Shown piece by piece: positions 8,901 through 17,513 of a DNA stretch of 64,000 bases; positions within the stretch are counted from its first letter, which is position 1, and every line of letters begins with the position of its first letter. The DNA comes from Oceanospirillum linum (GTDB lineage: Bacteria > Pseudomonadota > Gammaproteobacteria > Pseudomonadales > Halomonadaceae): contig NZ_MTSD02000010.1 in the NCBI RefSeq assembly GCF_001995095.2, positions 56,017 to 120,016 of the forward strand, in the 5' to 3' direction. The notes under the pieces were generated by a model that worked only from the letters and a program-made list of their open reading frames with translations, was not told the DNA's origin and did not search any database. A program made the position numbers and the translations under genes.

Positions 8901-10187
8901 ATGACCTCTCTTTTTGATGACCTGAATCGTCGTGGCCTGATCGCTCAGACCACAAATGCAGATGAACTGAAGACCTTTCTGCAACAACCGCAAACCGTTT
9001 ACTGCGGTTTTGACCCCACCGCGGGCAGCCTGCATATCGGGCACCTGGTGCCTCTGTTGATGCTGAAGCGCTTTTACGATGCGGGGCATCAGGTGATCGC
9101 CCTGGTGGGTGGTGCCACAGGTGCCATCGGTGATCCCAGTTTTAAAGCCGCTGAGCGCAGCCTGAACAGCATGACAACCGTGGATGAGTTTGCCGCGCAG
9201 CTGAGCGAGCAGATCACCACACTGATGCAGCCTCACCTCGGCCTTGATCTGAAACTGATCAACAACAAGGACTGGTTTTGGAGCATGAATATCGTGGCGT
9301 TTTTCCGCGATGTGGGCAAACACTTCTCGGTCAATGAGATGATGCGCCGTGAGTCGGTCAAACAGCGCCTGGATAGGCCGGATGTGGGAATTTCGTTTAC
9401 TGAGTTTAGTTACACCCTGCTGCAGTCCTATGATTTTGTGCAGCTGAATCAGCATCATGGTGTAACGCTGCAGATCGGTGGTAACGATCAATGGGGCAAT
9501 ATTGTCAGTGGTATCGACCTGACCCGCCGTCTGAACCAGACAAAAGTGGATGGTCTGACCCTGCCACTGATCACCAAAAGCGACGGCACTAAATTTGGTA
9601 AAACCGAGACCGGTACTATCTGGCTGGATAGCGATAAAACCTCGCCCTACAGCTTCTACCAGTTCTGGCTGAATACCGCTGATGCAGATGTTTACCGGAT
9701 GCTGGGTTACTACACCTTTTTATCCATGGATAAGATCGCAGCGATCCGTCAACAGGATGAGGCCTCCGGTCATAAGCCACAGGCACAGCAGATTCTGGCG
9801 GAGGCGATTACTGCTTTTGTGCATGGCGAAGCAGGGTTGAACAGTGCGAAGCGTATTACAGAAGCCCTTTTTGCGGGTCATGCCAAAAAAGATCAGGCAC
9901 AGGCCGGGATTGCGCAGCTTAGCGAAGGGGAGCTGCAACAGTTAGAGCTGGATGGTCTGCCGTGCTATACCGTTCACCCAACCGCAGAGCTGGCGCAGGT
10001 GTTGGTGGATGCTGAGCTTGCACCATCGAAAGGTAAAGCCCGTGAACAGATACAAGCGGGTGCCATTCGTCTGAATGGCGAGCAGATGGCTCAGGATGAA
10101 ACCATCGGTCAGCAATTTGCCCTGTATGACCGTTACTGGTTGCTCCAGCGCGGTAAGAAACACTTTGCGCTGCTGAAAAAGGTGTGA
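8901..10187 (+). CDS. tyrS: tyrosyl-tRNA synthetase
   Basis: The 428-residue protein is a bacterial TyrRS of the TyrRS-I type. The class I motifs are HIGH at residues 45-48 ([11 protein letters not shown]) and KFGKT at 231-235 as the KMSKS equivalent. Tyrosine-site residues lie in [11 protein letters not shown] and [10 protein letters not shown]. An S4 RNA-binding domain occupies the C-terminus from about residue 360. It charges tRNA-Tyr with tyrosine in the cytoplasm. Length and start are typical. A strong terminator follows. Confidence 0.97.
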   Translation: MTSLFDDLNRRGLIAQTTNADELKTFLQQPQTVYCGFDPTAGSLHIGHLVPLLMLKRFYDAGHQVIALVGGATGAIGDPSFKAAERSLNSMTTVDEFAAQLSEQITTLMQPHLGLDLKLINNKDWFWSMNIVAFFRDVGKHFSVNEMMRRESVKQRLDRPDVGISFTEFSYTLLQSYDFVQLNQHHGVTLQIGGNDQWGNIVSGIDLTRRLNQTKVDGLTLPLITKSDGTKFGKTETGTIWLDSDKTSPYSFYQFWLNTADADVYRMLGYYTFLSMDKIAAIRQQDEASGHKPQAQQILAEAITAFVHGEAGLNSAKRITEALFAGHAKKDQAQAGIAQLSEGELQQLELDGLPCYTVHPTAELAQVLVDAELAPSKGKAREQIQAGAIRLNGEQMAQDETIGQQFALYDRYWLLQRGKKHFALLKKV

Positions 10188-10244
10188 CGTTTAACCCGCT
10201 TAAAGCGGAGGGAGGGTAACACCCGAGGCGTTTTACAGGCAGAA

Positions 10245-10281
10245 AAACAAAAGGGCCTCTCTTATGAGAAGCCCTTTTGTT
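10245..10281 (+). terminator. rho-independent terminator after tyrS
   Basis: AACAAAAGGGC and GCCCTTTTGTT pair around a loop that itself contains CTCTCTTATGAGAAG, and the right arm ends in T-rich sequence. The arms also supply an A-tract on the other side, so it may work in both directions. Confidence 0.75.
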
Positions 10282-10384
10282 AAAATCGTTGCAGCTTGGA
10301 TCTTTCAGGTTTGGCCGAAGCGAAAGCAAAAAAGATATCAGTCCAAGTGCTTACGCCTCGGATTATAAGGACGCCTTTACCATC

Positions 10385-11326
10385 ATGCAACCTCATAATA
10401 TTCAGCAGACACATCAGGACATTTCCCTGGCACGCCTGTCCAGTTATCGGAGCTTCTTCGCAGTTGTTGATCCTGATGAGATCTACGGCATTTACTGCTG
10501 GAATGAGGCCGTGTCAGGTGCTCTATTCCGCTTGATATCGATAACAGAGATTGTAATGAGAAACCGCTTTCATCATGCCTTAAGTGCATATGCGTATCAG
10601 GCATGTTCTGTAGCGGGAGATTCTGAGTCTAATGATTGGTACAACCATATTGCACTGTCCGGAAAATCCAGAGATAAAATTTTTAAAGAAACCCATGATC
10701 GTCGGCAGGGGAAATGGCTGCCGAAGAAACGACCCCTGTCTGCAAATGATGTGGTTTCCCGGATGACTTTTGGCTTCTGGCCCAGCCTGTTGGATGCAAA
10801 ACTTCCGTGGCAGGAACTGATACCTAAAATTGTACCGGGGCACCGGCATAAGCAGATGGCACACTGGAAAGTGCAGAAAAATCAGGATGCTCTTTATGCG
10901 CGGATCGATTTGGTGAATCGGCTCAGAAACCGAATCGCCCATTTTGAACCGGTATGGAAGCAAGGCGCATTGCGTGAAGAGCGCCGCCCTCGTCAGAACT
11001 TTAAACCCGGTATTGCGCAAAATGCTCCTGTGACTGTGGGGCAGGCTTTGGATCGGCTTCGGCTCTTACATGACCGTACCTGGGAACCGCTCAGGTGGTT
11101 ATCACCCAGCCGTGCAAAAGATTATGAAAACAGCTATGTAAAACATCACTTTGATTGGCTCTGTTCTGCAGAAGGGCTAGCGGCATATCAGGCCTTTAAG
11201 CCGGGCACTTCATTACCGGCATCCCGGTTTAAGCGTGAACTGAACACCTTAATGAAGCATCGCAGCATGGTTCGGGTAACGAAAAATAACCGTCAGTCCG
11301 GTGTTTTCTATAACATTCTGCGCTGA
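10385..11326 (+). CDS. Abi-like protein (Abi_2 / AbiD-F family)
   Basis: The roughly 313-residue protein shows two hallmarks of the Abi_2 family: an early FRLISITEIVMRNRFHHAL segment and the C-terminal RLRNRIAHFEPVW motif (RNxxAHxE). Members were named for abortive phage infection in lactococci and share the RNxxxH motif with HEPN RNases, so a toxin or anti-phage RNase role is possible. I prefer ATG 10385 because the upstream in-frame start at 10277 lies inside the tyrS terminator. The gene stands alone between housekeeping genes, with no visible antitoxin. Confidence 0.72.
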   Translation: MQPHNIQQTHQDISLARLSSYRSFFAVVDPDEIYGIYCWNEAVSGALFRLISITEIVMRNRFHHALSAYAYQACSVAGDSESNDWYNHIALSGKSRDKIFKETHDRRQGKWLPKKRPLSANDVVSRMTFGFWPSLLDAKLPWQELIPKIVPGHRHKQMAHWKVQKNQDALYARIDLVNRLRNRIAHFEPVWKQGALREERRPRQNFKPGIAQNAPVTVGQALDRLRLLHDRTWEPLRWLSPSRAKDYENSYVKHHFDWLCSAEGLAAYQAFKPGTSLPASRFKRELNTLMKHRSMVRVTKNNRQSGVFYNILR

Positions 11327-11337
11327 CAGCAGATACA

Positions 11338-11363
11338 AAAAACCGCCCTACATTGGGCGGCCT
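11338..11363 (-). terminator. terminator for the cupin gene
   Basis: CCGCCC and GGGCGG flank the loop TACATT, with six A bases on the left side (U-tract on the minus strand). It lies 28 bases beyond the end of the minus-strand cupin gene. Confidence 0.7.
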
Positions 11364-11390
11364 GTGGATGCGCGTTGTAATCTTCAGAAA

Positions 11391-11678
11391 TTACTTCATT
11401 TCCACTTCGATCAGCACGATATCTTCGTCACTGTTGTTCAGCACGTTATGCTCGACACCCACCGGGCGGTAGTAGCATTCGCCAGCGTTCATTTCCACGG
11501 CCTTCGGGCCTTCACCGGTGTCGATATGCAGTACACAGTTCTGCATCGGCACAATCACGTAATCACGCTCATGGCGGTGCCACTGGCTTTCGCCGCCTGC
11601 GGGAAACAGAAGGTGGTTAACACAGGTGCGCTCGTTATCGATCTGTTGGGTAATCACTAAAACCGGACGTTCAGACAT
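11391..11678 (-). CDS. small cupin-domain protein
   Basis: A 95-residue single-domain cupin. The first cupin motif is seen as SQWHRHERDYVIVPM (two His and a Glu/Asp ligand set) and the second as GECYYRPVGVEHNVLN with its His. Such proteins bind a metal or small molecule in a beta-barrel; the function here is unknown. It is monocistronic with its own terminator and points away from dbpA. Confidence 0.82.
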   Translation of the reverse strand: MSERPVLVITQQIDNERTCVNHLLFPAGGESQWHRHERDYVIVPMQNCVLHIDTGEGPKAVEMNAGECYYRPVGVEHNVLNNSDEDIVLIEVEMK

Positions 11679-12009
11679 GAAGGTTCCCTTTTTGAATCAT
11701 CTTTTAATTATCGTTGGAATGGGTCAGACAACTGACCTGTAGCGAAGATTAGCAGGGCCTGATCTGTGTTGCCGTTATGACGGATCGGCGCTGGGTTTGG
11801 TGCGAATCAATCTAAATAAATGGTTGCTTTTGATTAATTTGTACGTTGTGCTGTAAAGCGAATGAGTGAACCGAATAATTGTCATCTGCTATTCCCCGCA
11901 GGCTTTGTTATACTGCGCGCCTTCTGGGCTTTGAGCATAAAACCAACGCCCAAGAACTTAATCATGACCTGTTCGGTCTGCCACCTCTTTTTTATCAGTT
12001 GAGATCTCC
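11679..12009. other. divergent promoter region between cupin gene and dbpA
   Basis: This 331-base stretch holds no gene that I can support. It must carry promoters for both neighbours. A possible -10 element TATACT (about 11910) lies upstream of dbpA, leaving a leader of roughly 90 bases. Confidence 0.35.
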
Positions 12010-13398
12010 GTGAACGATAGCGCCTTTTCCAGCCTTAACCTGCCTGCCGCCCAGATTCAGAACCTGAACGATATGGGATATTCCCGCATGACACCGATTC
12101 AGGCACAAAGCCTGCCGTTGGTGCTTAAGGGCAAAGACCTGATCGCCAAAGCCAAAACCGGTAGTGGTAAAACCGCCGCCTTCGGTATCGGCTTGCTGGA
12201 AAAACTCAACGTGCGTTCCTTCGCCTGTCAGTCTCTGGTGATGTGCCCAACCCGTGAACTGGCGGGGCAGGTGGCAAATGAACTGCGCAAGCTGGCGCGT
12301 TATCAGCACAATGTTAAGATTCTGACCCTGTGTGGCGGTATGCCCATTGGCCCGCAGATCGGCTCTCTGGCCCATGGCACCCATATTGTGGTGGGTACGC
12401 CGGGTCGTATTCAGGATCACCTGCGTAAAGGTACTCTGGATCTGGGACGGGTCAACACCGTGGTACTGGATGAAGCCGACCGCATGCTGGATATGGGCTT
12501 TGCTGATGCGATGGAAGCGATTCTGGAAGAGACACCGGCGAATCGTCAGACCCTGCTGTTTTCTGCCACGTATCCGGATACCATCGCCCAGATCAGCAGC
12601 CGTTATCAGAACAAACCGGCGATGGTTGAGGTGGTTGAGTCGGCTCAGGCTCCGGTGAATATCAGCCAGAAGTTCTACTCCGTAGAGCGTGCCTCCGAGA
12701 AAGAAGACCTGCTACTGCAGGTGCTGGGGCACTACCAGCCGGAACATGCGGTGATCTTCTGCAACACCAAGCAGACCTGTGCCGACCTGGCCCACGCCCT
12801 GAAAGAGCGGGACTACTACGCCCAGGCGCTGCACGGTGATATGGATCAGCGGGAGCGTGATCAGGTACTGGTGAAGTTCTCCAACCGAAGCACTCACTTA
12901 CTGCTGGCTACCGATGTTGCCGCCCGTGGTTTGGATATCGACGACCTGCCGATGGTGATCAACTACGACCTGACACGGGACTCTGAAGTCCACGTACACC
13001 GTATTGGCCGAACCGGTCGCGCGGGTAAATCGGGTCTGGCGATCAGCCTGTACACTCAGAAAGAGAGCTACAAACTGGCGGATATTGCCGACCAGATGCA
13101 GACCGAGATTGAACCTTCCAGCAGCGAAGAGCTGTTCGACGGTGATATGAGCGGCCACCGGGAACCAACCATGGTGACCCTCTCCATCGACGGCGGCAAA
13201 AAGAACAAAGTTCGCCCCGGAGATCTGCTGGGCGCCCTCACCAATGAAGGCGGCATTGAAGGCAGCCAGGTGGGTAAGATCAATATCTTCGACTTTACCG
13301 CCTATGTCGCCGTGGAACGCAGCGTGGGTAAAAAAGCCCTCAACCACCTGATGAACAGCCGGATTAAAGGCCGTAAATTTAAAGTGCGCCGGGTGTAA
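12010..13398 (+). CDS. dbpA: ATP-dependent RNA helicase DbpA
   Basis: The 462-residue protein is a DEAD-box helicase with AKTGSGKT (residues 48-55), PTRELA, DEAD at about 154 and HRIGRTGRAG. The C-terminal ~75 residues contain SIDGGKKNKVRPGDLLGALT and end in RIKGRKFKVRRV, the DbpA-specific domain that binds hairpin 92 of 23S rRNA. It works in assembly of the large ribosomal subunit. The only plausible start is GTG at 12010, since homology begins a few residues later. A terminator follows. Confidence 0.95.
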   Translation: MNDSAFSSLNLPAAQIQNLNDMGYSRMTPIQAQSLPLVLKGKDLIAKAKTGSGKTAAFGIGLLEKLNVRSFACQSLVMCPTRELAGQVANELRKLARYQHNVKILTLCGGMPIGPQIGSLAHGTHIVVGTPGRIQDHLRKGTLDLGRVNTVVLDEADRMLDMGFADAMEAILEETPANRQTLLFSATYPDTIAQISSRYQNKPAMVEVVESAQAPVNISQKFYSVERASEKEDLLLQVLGHYQPEHAVIFCNTKQTCADLAHALKERDYYAQALHGDMDQRERDQVLVKFSNRSTHLLLATDVAARGLDIDDLPMVINYDLTRDSEVHVHRIGRTGRAGKSGLAISLYTQKESYKLADIADQMQTEIEPSSSEELFDGDMSGHREPTMVTLSIDGGKKNKVRPGDLLGALTNEGGIEGSQVGKINIFDFTAYVAVERSVGKKALNHLMNSRIKGRKFKVRRV

Positions 13399-13419
13399 GT
13401 GGTTACTGCCTGATGTTAT

Positions 13420-13447
13420 TAAAGCCCGCCTAAGAGCGGGCTTTTTT
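13420..13447 (+). terminator. terminator after dbpA
   Basis: AAAGCCCGC and GCGGGCTTTTTT form a GC-rich stem with a short loop (CTAAGA) and a six-T tail, 22 bases after the dbpA stop. Confidence 0.85.
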
Positions 13448-13726
13448 GTGCCCGCATATCAGACTTAGTGCTCGGTTTACCGGTGCGGCGAAATTGGATA
13501 AGCTGCAAATTCAATACATTATGGAAACCGCGCCTGTCCTTTTTTAAGAGCACAGATGCACGGTTATTGTGACTATTCGCATGCGTGTTTAGCAGGGAAG
13601 CAGTCAGATCAGAAAACGGAATTTTCCTTTCTAATCAAAACCTTTCCTCAATTTTTGGCGGTATATTGAAACCGGCGAAATAAGCATGCCTATGATTAAA
13701 ATTTTAAGCACTAGGACCATAGACTG
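13448..13726. other. intergenic region at the left edge of the first accessory island
   Basis: No gene seen. Base composition becomes more AT-rich here, and no terminator or repeat is evident. It separates conserved dbpA from unrecognised genes and so may mark one boundary of the island. Confidence 0.35.
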
Positions 13727-14500
13727 ATGATTGACGAAAGCAATCCAGCAGGCAGGCTTCACCGGATCCTTTCCGAAGTGGCTGCAAAGAATGGAGAAGG
13801 CATTTGCGTGAGGGATACGTGGGCTCCTGTTTTTGGGTGCGCCGCGAAAGACGAAGCTGCCGTCCTGCGCGGATTAGTCGAGGTTTACGGCCTGTGTGAA
13901 GAAGTAAAAAACCTGATCAGGCTTAATCCAGATTTGAACCATGATTTATACTTGGCCTCTTTCCCCAAAATCGAGAAAGCCATTCTTCCCGTTAACCTTG
14001 GACAGCAATGGAAGACGCTGAGAGGCCACCTCGACGGAGAGGTACTAGCCCGTCTTCAATTTTGTGCAGAAGCTCTTCAAGGGTTCTATTCAGAGGAATC
14101 CATCTCAGAGGAAGATCTCTCCCAAATTCAAGAAATGGTTAGTGCGCTTTACGATGCGATTACTGATAGCTCAATATCCGCAGAGCTAAAGCTGGCTCTC
14201 CTTGAGGAGCTGGATCGCATAAAGAAGGCCATTTTGCTGATAAAAATCAAGGGGGCAAAAGGGGTTAAAGAGGCGCTCCAGTCGCTTGTTGGATCTGTGG
14301 TCGCAAACCATCAAAGCCTAAAGCAGCTGCAAAATGATGAGCCTGATATTCTCAAACGGTTGGGCGGTTTGCTTGATAAGCTTGATGCTTTTACCGCTAG
14401 GGCATTAAAACTAAAAAGAATGCTAACTGGGCCGGTAAGTTACGTCCTTGAGGAAATAACCGGGCCTGATGGGGAAGAAGGATCCGCTGAGGATGTTTAA
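13727..14500 (+). CDS. hypothetical protein, largely helical
   Basis: I do not recognise this 257-residue protein. It has no signal peptide or membrane span. The sequence is rich in Leu, Glu and Lys and looks mostly alpha-helical, with a central amphipathic stretch (SAELKLALLEELDRIKKAIL) and an acidic tail (GPDGEEGSAEDV). The N-terminus has a Cys-Trp-containing stretch (GICVRDTWAPVFGCAAKDEA). GGACC lies before the ATG. It sits between dbpA and the MITE-like repeats, in the accessory island, and a role in defence or plasmid-type maintenance cannot be excluded. Confidence 0.7.
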   Translation: MIDESNPAGRLHRILSEVAAKNGEGICVRDTWAPVFGCAAKDEAAVLRGLVEVYGLCEEVKNLIRLNPDLNHDLYLASFPKIEKAILPVNLGQQWKTLRGHLDGEVLARLQFCAEALQGFYSEESISEEDLSQIQEMVSALYDAITDSSISAELKLALLEELDRIKKAILLIKIKGAKGVKEALQSLVGSVVANHQSLKQLQNDEPDILKRLGGLLDKLDAFTARALKLKRMLTGPVSYVLEEITGPDGEEGSAEDV

Positions 14501-14571
14501 CCAGGCCATGCACAGGATGCCAAAACCTCCGCTTCGCTTCGGCTTTGTCACCGGTGATGGCCACGTTCAGG

Positions 14572-14584
14572 CTGTAGAAAAACC
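14572..14584 (-). repeat. 13-bp motif CTGTAGAAAAACC, inverted copy
   Basis: This is the inverted form of GGTTTTTCTACAG, which occurs at 14803, 37741 and 38986. Together with 14803-14815 it forms an inverted pair around the first MITE-like copy. Confidence 0.55.
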
Positions 14585-14659
14585 TAACGGGCTCCAGTTA
14601 TTGAGAACTTATCGCGCTGCTACGTTTATTTAAGCGCATTCGCTGATGAAAACCAGAAA

Positions 14660-14807
14660 AAACCGGGACACCCATCATTTAAATCTACAAAAGGCAGGGT
14701 GAACGCCATCCTGGCAACGGTTGGAAGTCGTTTTCAGCTAAGGCATCAACCAGACCAAAGGTGTTGATGTGTCTGGATAAAATGATGGGTGTCCTAAATG
14801 CTGGTTT
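14660..14807. mobile_element. MITE-like element, copy 1
   Basis: A 148-bp non-coding element bounded by 15-bp inverted ends, GGACACCCATCATTT on the left and AAATGATGGGTGTCC on the right. An internal hairpin-forming pair (CATCAAC / GTTGATG) is present. A second copy of identical length at 15471-15618 differs at only three positions that I can see. There is no transposase in either copy, so movement would need an enzyme supplied in trans. Confidence 0.75.
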
Positions 14808-14823
14808 TTCTACAGGCTCGTTA
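14803..14823 (+). repeat. 21-bp motif GGTTTTTCTACAG + RYTCGTTA, copy 1
   Basis: The motif recurs at 37741-37761 and 38986-39006, in each case just before an accessory gene. At 38986 it is the right end of an IS1182-like remnant. It may be an IS end or part of an integron attachment site. Confidence 0.5.
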
Positions 14824-14840
14824 TGTGTTTAAGAGGTTTT

Positions 14841-15371
14841 ATGATTGATAGTCGATTGAAAAGATATTGGTTAATGGAGCTAGAGCAATCGGCTACATCT
14901 CTTGAAAAACTTTACCGTAGTAATGATTGGAATGACGATCTTGAATTCTCGGTCGAAAAATCCATTTTTTTCGGCTTCTACGCTATCCGTAAACTGAAAG
15001 AAAGCGGTTTACTTCCAAATAATGTCATAAGCTTTAACTGGAAAATTACGACGTATCCCAAAGCAGATAATCCTAAAAAAAATAAGTCCATCAATGACTA
15101 CCAACTTTTTTCTGGCGGCTCAAAGCAACTTAGTTTAGAGGATTTATGTAATCAATTTGTGCATAGCAATCATTTTTCACCGTTTGTTCCTGATAATCAG
15201 GTTTGTGTAGGGTTCTTCTTTGCATCAGACCGAGAAAGTAAAAAGGAGCTGTATTATTTACAGCTTGTAAGCGTGATTAATATTTTTCTTAGCGTGGTTC
15301 ATGAGAAGAGAGTGACATTGGAATTAGTACATAAAGAAGCTGAATTTTCTATCAAACTACCCAACACATAA
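14841..15371 (+). CDS. hypothetical cassette-type protein
   Basis: A 176-residue unrecognised protein. ATG 14841 is preferred over 14823 because AAGAGG lies at the right distance. It has no signal peptide or membrane span; the centre is Lys/Asn-rich (PKADNPKKNKSINDYQLF). Codon use is AT-rich compared with the core genes. The stop is followed at once by TAACAAACGC, which resembles the start of a Vibrio-type attC site, and the gene begins a few bases after CGTTATGTG, so it looks like an integron gene cassette. Confidence 0.65.
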   Translation: MIDSRLKRYWLMELEQSATSLEKLYRSNDWNDDLEFSVEKSIFFGFYAIRKLKESGLLPNNVISFNWKITTYPKADNPKKNKSINDYQLFSGGSKQLSLEDLCNQFVHSNHFSPFVPDNQVCVGFFFASDRESKKELYYLQLVSVINIFLSVVHEKRVTLELVHKEAEFSIKLPNT

Positions 15372-15466
15372 CAAACGCATTAAATCTGACGTCACACATT
15401 GTCTGATTTTTTGCTTAAAAGAAAATGACGCAAAAAGCGTCCAACATTCTTCGCAGCTTATGCACA
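15368..15466 (+). other. possible attC-like sequence after the cassette gene
   Basis: The region begins ACATAACAAACGCATTAAAT, the usual opening of Vibrio-type attC (VCR-like) sites, and includes imperfect inverted segments (GACGCAAAAAGCGTC). The right part is interrupted by the second MITE-like copy. The match to VCR is only at the left arm, so this is tentative. Confidence 0.4.
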
Positions 15467-15470
15467 TAAA

Positions 15471-15618
15471 AAACCGGGACACCCATCATTTAAATCTGCA
15501 AAAGGCGGGGTGAACGCCATCCTGGCAATGGTTGGAAGTCGTTTTCAGCTAAGGCATCAACCAGACCAAAGGTGTTGATGTGTCTGGATAAAATGATGGG
15601 TGTCCTAAATGCTGGTTT
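15471..15618. mobile_element. MITE-like element, copy 2
   Basis: Same length and the same 15-bp inverted ends as copy 1, with about 98% identity by eye. High identity between copies 660 bp apart suggests recent duplication or transposition. Confidence 0.75.
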
Positions 15619-15783
15619 CGATATGAGAACGCTAAAATGATTAGAACCGGATCAGCGAAGCTCATCAGGGATAGGGTGAATGCCCGAATAAAATCCGAAT
15701 AGATGGCTGCAAACCTTTTTATGTTATCGGAAACTACTTGCCAAAATAGGGGCCTCCATAGATGTTAGTTGCCAAGAGGGTTT

Positions 15784-16479
15784 ATGCAATATTTATTTAC
15801 ACCGCCAAATACACATTACGATGGTGGATTAGGTGCTTCTGCAGATCAGTTCTCAACTGCTGCTGAGACCTTAGAAAAATATGACTCTAGTACAGATGGA
15901 CTATTACCCAAATCATACTTACAGCGGCATGCATTATAGTTGTGGTTTAAATCTTTTATTGTCATATTCCATAGGAAGTACGATATACCGTACGGTGATG
16001 GTTTTTCTCATGCTAGACCTGCAATTTTAGTGAATGACAACTGGAAGTTAATTTCTAATACTCATAATTTGAATGATCTATATAGTTATTTTCACAATAT
16101 TTATCAAAGTAACAGATCGAAACTTCCTGAAGATATCAATTGGGATTTTCCTGATAAAATAGGAAAGCAAATTAAGTTGGTTAGTGGATCTGACCCTAAA
16201 AGCACTTATTTTAGATATCCTGTGTCCTCGAATGAAACACAAGACTTAAAAGAATCAATAGTACAAAAAGAATCCCTAGAATCGATGGCGGAAAACTCAA
16301 AAGCAAGTGGAAAACCTTTCAAAGCTTTTGTTTATGTCGACAGTGATTACAATGTACAAGAATCCTACAATTTAGATGCTTCACCTTTAACTGATATTTT
16401 GATAGCACTAAAAGAGTTAAATGACTTCTTTAAGAGAGTACATGTTGCTTTTAGAGTTAAGCTGACAAATGGCAACTAA
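15784..16479 (+). pseudogene. hypothetical gene interrupted by an in-frame TAG codon
   Basis: ATG 15784 is preceded by a good AAGAGGG site and opens a frame of 51 codons that ends at TAG 15937-15939. The same frame then continues without interruption for 180 codons to 16479. The downstream piece has no good start (TTG 15940 at best). Joining the two gives an unrecognised 231-codon protein, with IPYGDGFSHARPAILVNDNW in the middle and no membrane span. The simplest view is a nonsense-mutation pseudogene; readthrough is possible but unsupported. The stop codon abuts the first structured 66-bp repeat. Confidence 0.6.
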
Positions 16480-16541
16480 TCGGGTAGCCGGAGGTATCTA
16501 GCCTCCAGCCCCGACAACACCCTGCATGCGGATCCGCACAG
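16476..16541 (-). ncRNA. group II intron domain V-VI-like structured element, copy 1
   Basis: Read on the minus strand, this 66-bp element has a hairpin CCCTG/TGCGG...CCGCA/TG/CAGGG with a two-base bulge on the 3' arm, then a second hairpin (GGAGG...CCTCC) and the end CTACCCGAT. That is the layout of group II intron domain V followed by domain VI with a bulged A and an AY end. The base of the first stem reads CGC, as in the catalytic triad of group IIC introns. No intron-encoded protein is nearby, so this is a remnant or solo 3' end. Confidence 0.5.
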
Positions 16542-16659
16542 GGCGTTTCGAGGGTATTCATAGTTCTGTGTCACCCATTACTTACAGACCCACGTAGCCG
16601 TCGTTCCTCTGTTGTTAACCATAGTTGACACTTAAATATATGTAATCTACAGTTAACAC

Positions 16660-16968
16660 ATGATTGAAATTCGTAAAACGGAAATATTCACAAAATGGCT
16701 TGAGGCCTTAAAAGATCTTCGCGCAAAGGCACGTATTCTTGCCCGAATTGATCGCATGGGGTTTGGTAACTTCGGCGATGTTAGTCCTGTTGGTGAGGGT
16801 ATCAGTGAAATGCGTATATTTTATGGCCCAGGGTACCGCGTTTATTTTGTTCAACGTGGATCTGAGGTTGTCATCTTGCTTTCTGGAGGTGATAAAAGCA
16901 CTCAATCAAAAGATATTACTAAAGCCAAAGAAATTGCTAGACAATTGGAGGATCAATTATGGCTATAA
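16660..16968 (+). CDS. type II toxin of the RelE/HigB family
   Basis: A 102-residue toxin of the HigB/phage Gp49-like branch: FTKWLEALKDLRAKARILAR at the N-terminus, then GISEMRIFYGPGYRVYFV and VVILLSGGDKSTQSKDI. Such toxins cleave mRNA on the ribosome. The downstream antitoxin overlaps it by 10 bases; toxin-first order is typical of higBA. A TTGACA -35-like box lies at 16625-16630 between GTTAAC repeats that may be the autoregulatory operator. Confidence 0.88.
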   Translation: MIEIRKTEIFTKWLEALKDLRAKARILARIDRMGFGNFGDVSPVGEGISEMRIFYGPGYRVYFVQRGSEVVILLSGGDKSTQSKDITKAKEIARQLEDQLWL

Positions 16969-17252
16969 AAACGACGCGCTGGGATTCAGTTGAGTACTTG
17001 AAGACAGATGAAGATATTCAGCTTTATCTCGAGGCTTGCTTTGAAGACGGAAGTGACGACCCTGCATTTCTATTACATGCATTAGGTGTAATTGCTCGCG
17101 CAAAAAATATGAGTCAGCTTGCAAGAGACACCGGTTTAACGCGTGAGGGCTTGTATAAAGCCTTATCTCCTGAAGGTAATCCTACTTTTGCAACAGTTGC
17201 CAAAGTAACTAAAGCCCTTGGCTTTAAATTATCTGTTCAACATTCTGCCTGA
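16959..17252 (+). CDS. HigA-type antitoxin with helix-turn-helix
   Basis: A 97-residue antitoxin with a Xre-like helix-turn-helix: ALGVIARAKNMSQLARDTGL followed by TREGLYKALSPEGNPTFATV. It belongs to the addiction-module antidote family that pairs with HigB-like toxins. It neutralises the upstream toxin and should repress the operon. The pair is bracketed by two group-II-intron-like repeats, suggesting that the module moved with or into such elements. Confidence 0.88.
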   Translation: MAIKTTRWDSVEYLKTDEDIQLYLEACFEDGSDDPAFLLHALGVIARAKNMSQLARDTGLTREGLYKALSPEGNPTFATVAKVTKALGFKLSVQHSA

Positions 17253-17263
17253 TATAGTTACAC

Positions 17264-17329
17264 CTAATCGGGTAGTCGAGGGTTTCTAGCCCTCAGCCCC
17301 CACAACACCCTGCATGCGGCTCCGCACAG
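17264..17329 (-). ncRNA. group II intron domain V-VI-like structured element, copy 2
   Basis: Equal in length to copy 1 and in the same orientation. Stem bases differ in a compensatory way: GGAGG/CCTCC in copy 1 is GAGGG/CCCTC here, so pairing is kept. The base of the first hairpin is cut short by a GGGACATCC element end at 17338. Confidence 0.5.
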
Positions 17330-17330
17330 A

Positions 17331-17365
17331 AAAAACCGGGACATCCATAATTTACCTGCTGCAAA
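17331..17365. repeat. diverged end of the GGGACACCC element family
   Basis: AAAAACCGGGACATCCATAA matches the left end of the MITE-like copies (AAACCGGGACACCCATCA) with two changes. No matching right end is seen. Similar lone ends are at 19481 and 41507. Confidence 0.45.
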
Positions 17366-17513
17366 ATTATCTATCTTTTAGGCAAGGCGGAAGCCATTGG
17401 CTATTCCAAATCCCCTGCCAAAACTCCAAGGTTTTTAGAGAGAATAGCCGGAGCAGCTATCGGGGCTCAGGTGTTTCGTCTGAGCCCCTCTGAGCTTACT
17501 TAGAGTTCGTGGT

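Noticed and set aside
10277..10384. Upstream start of the Abi-like gene
   Set aside because: It lies inside the tyrS terminator.
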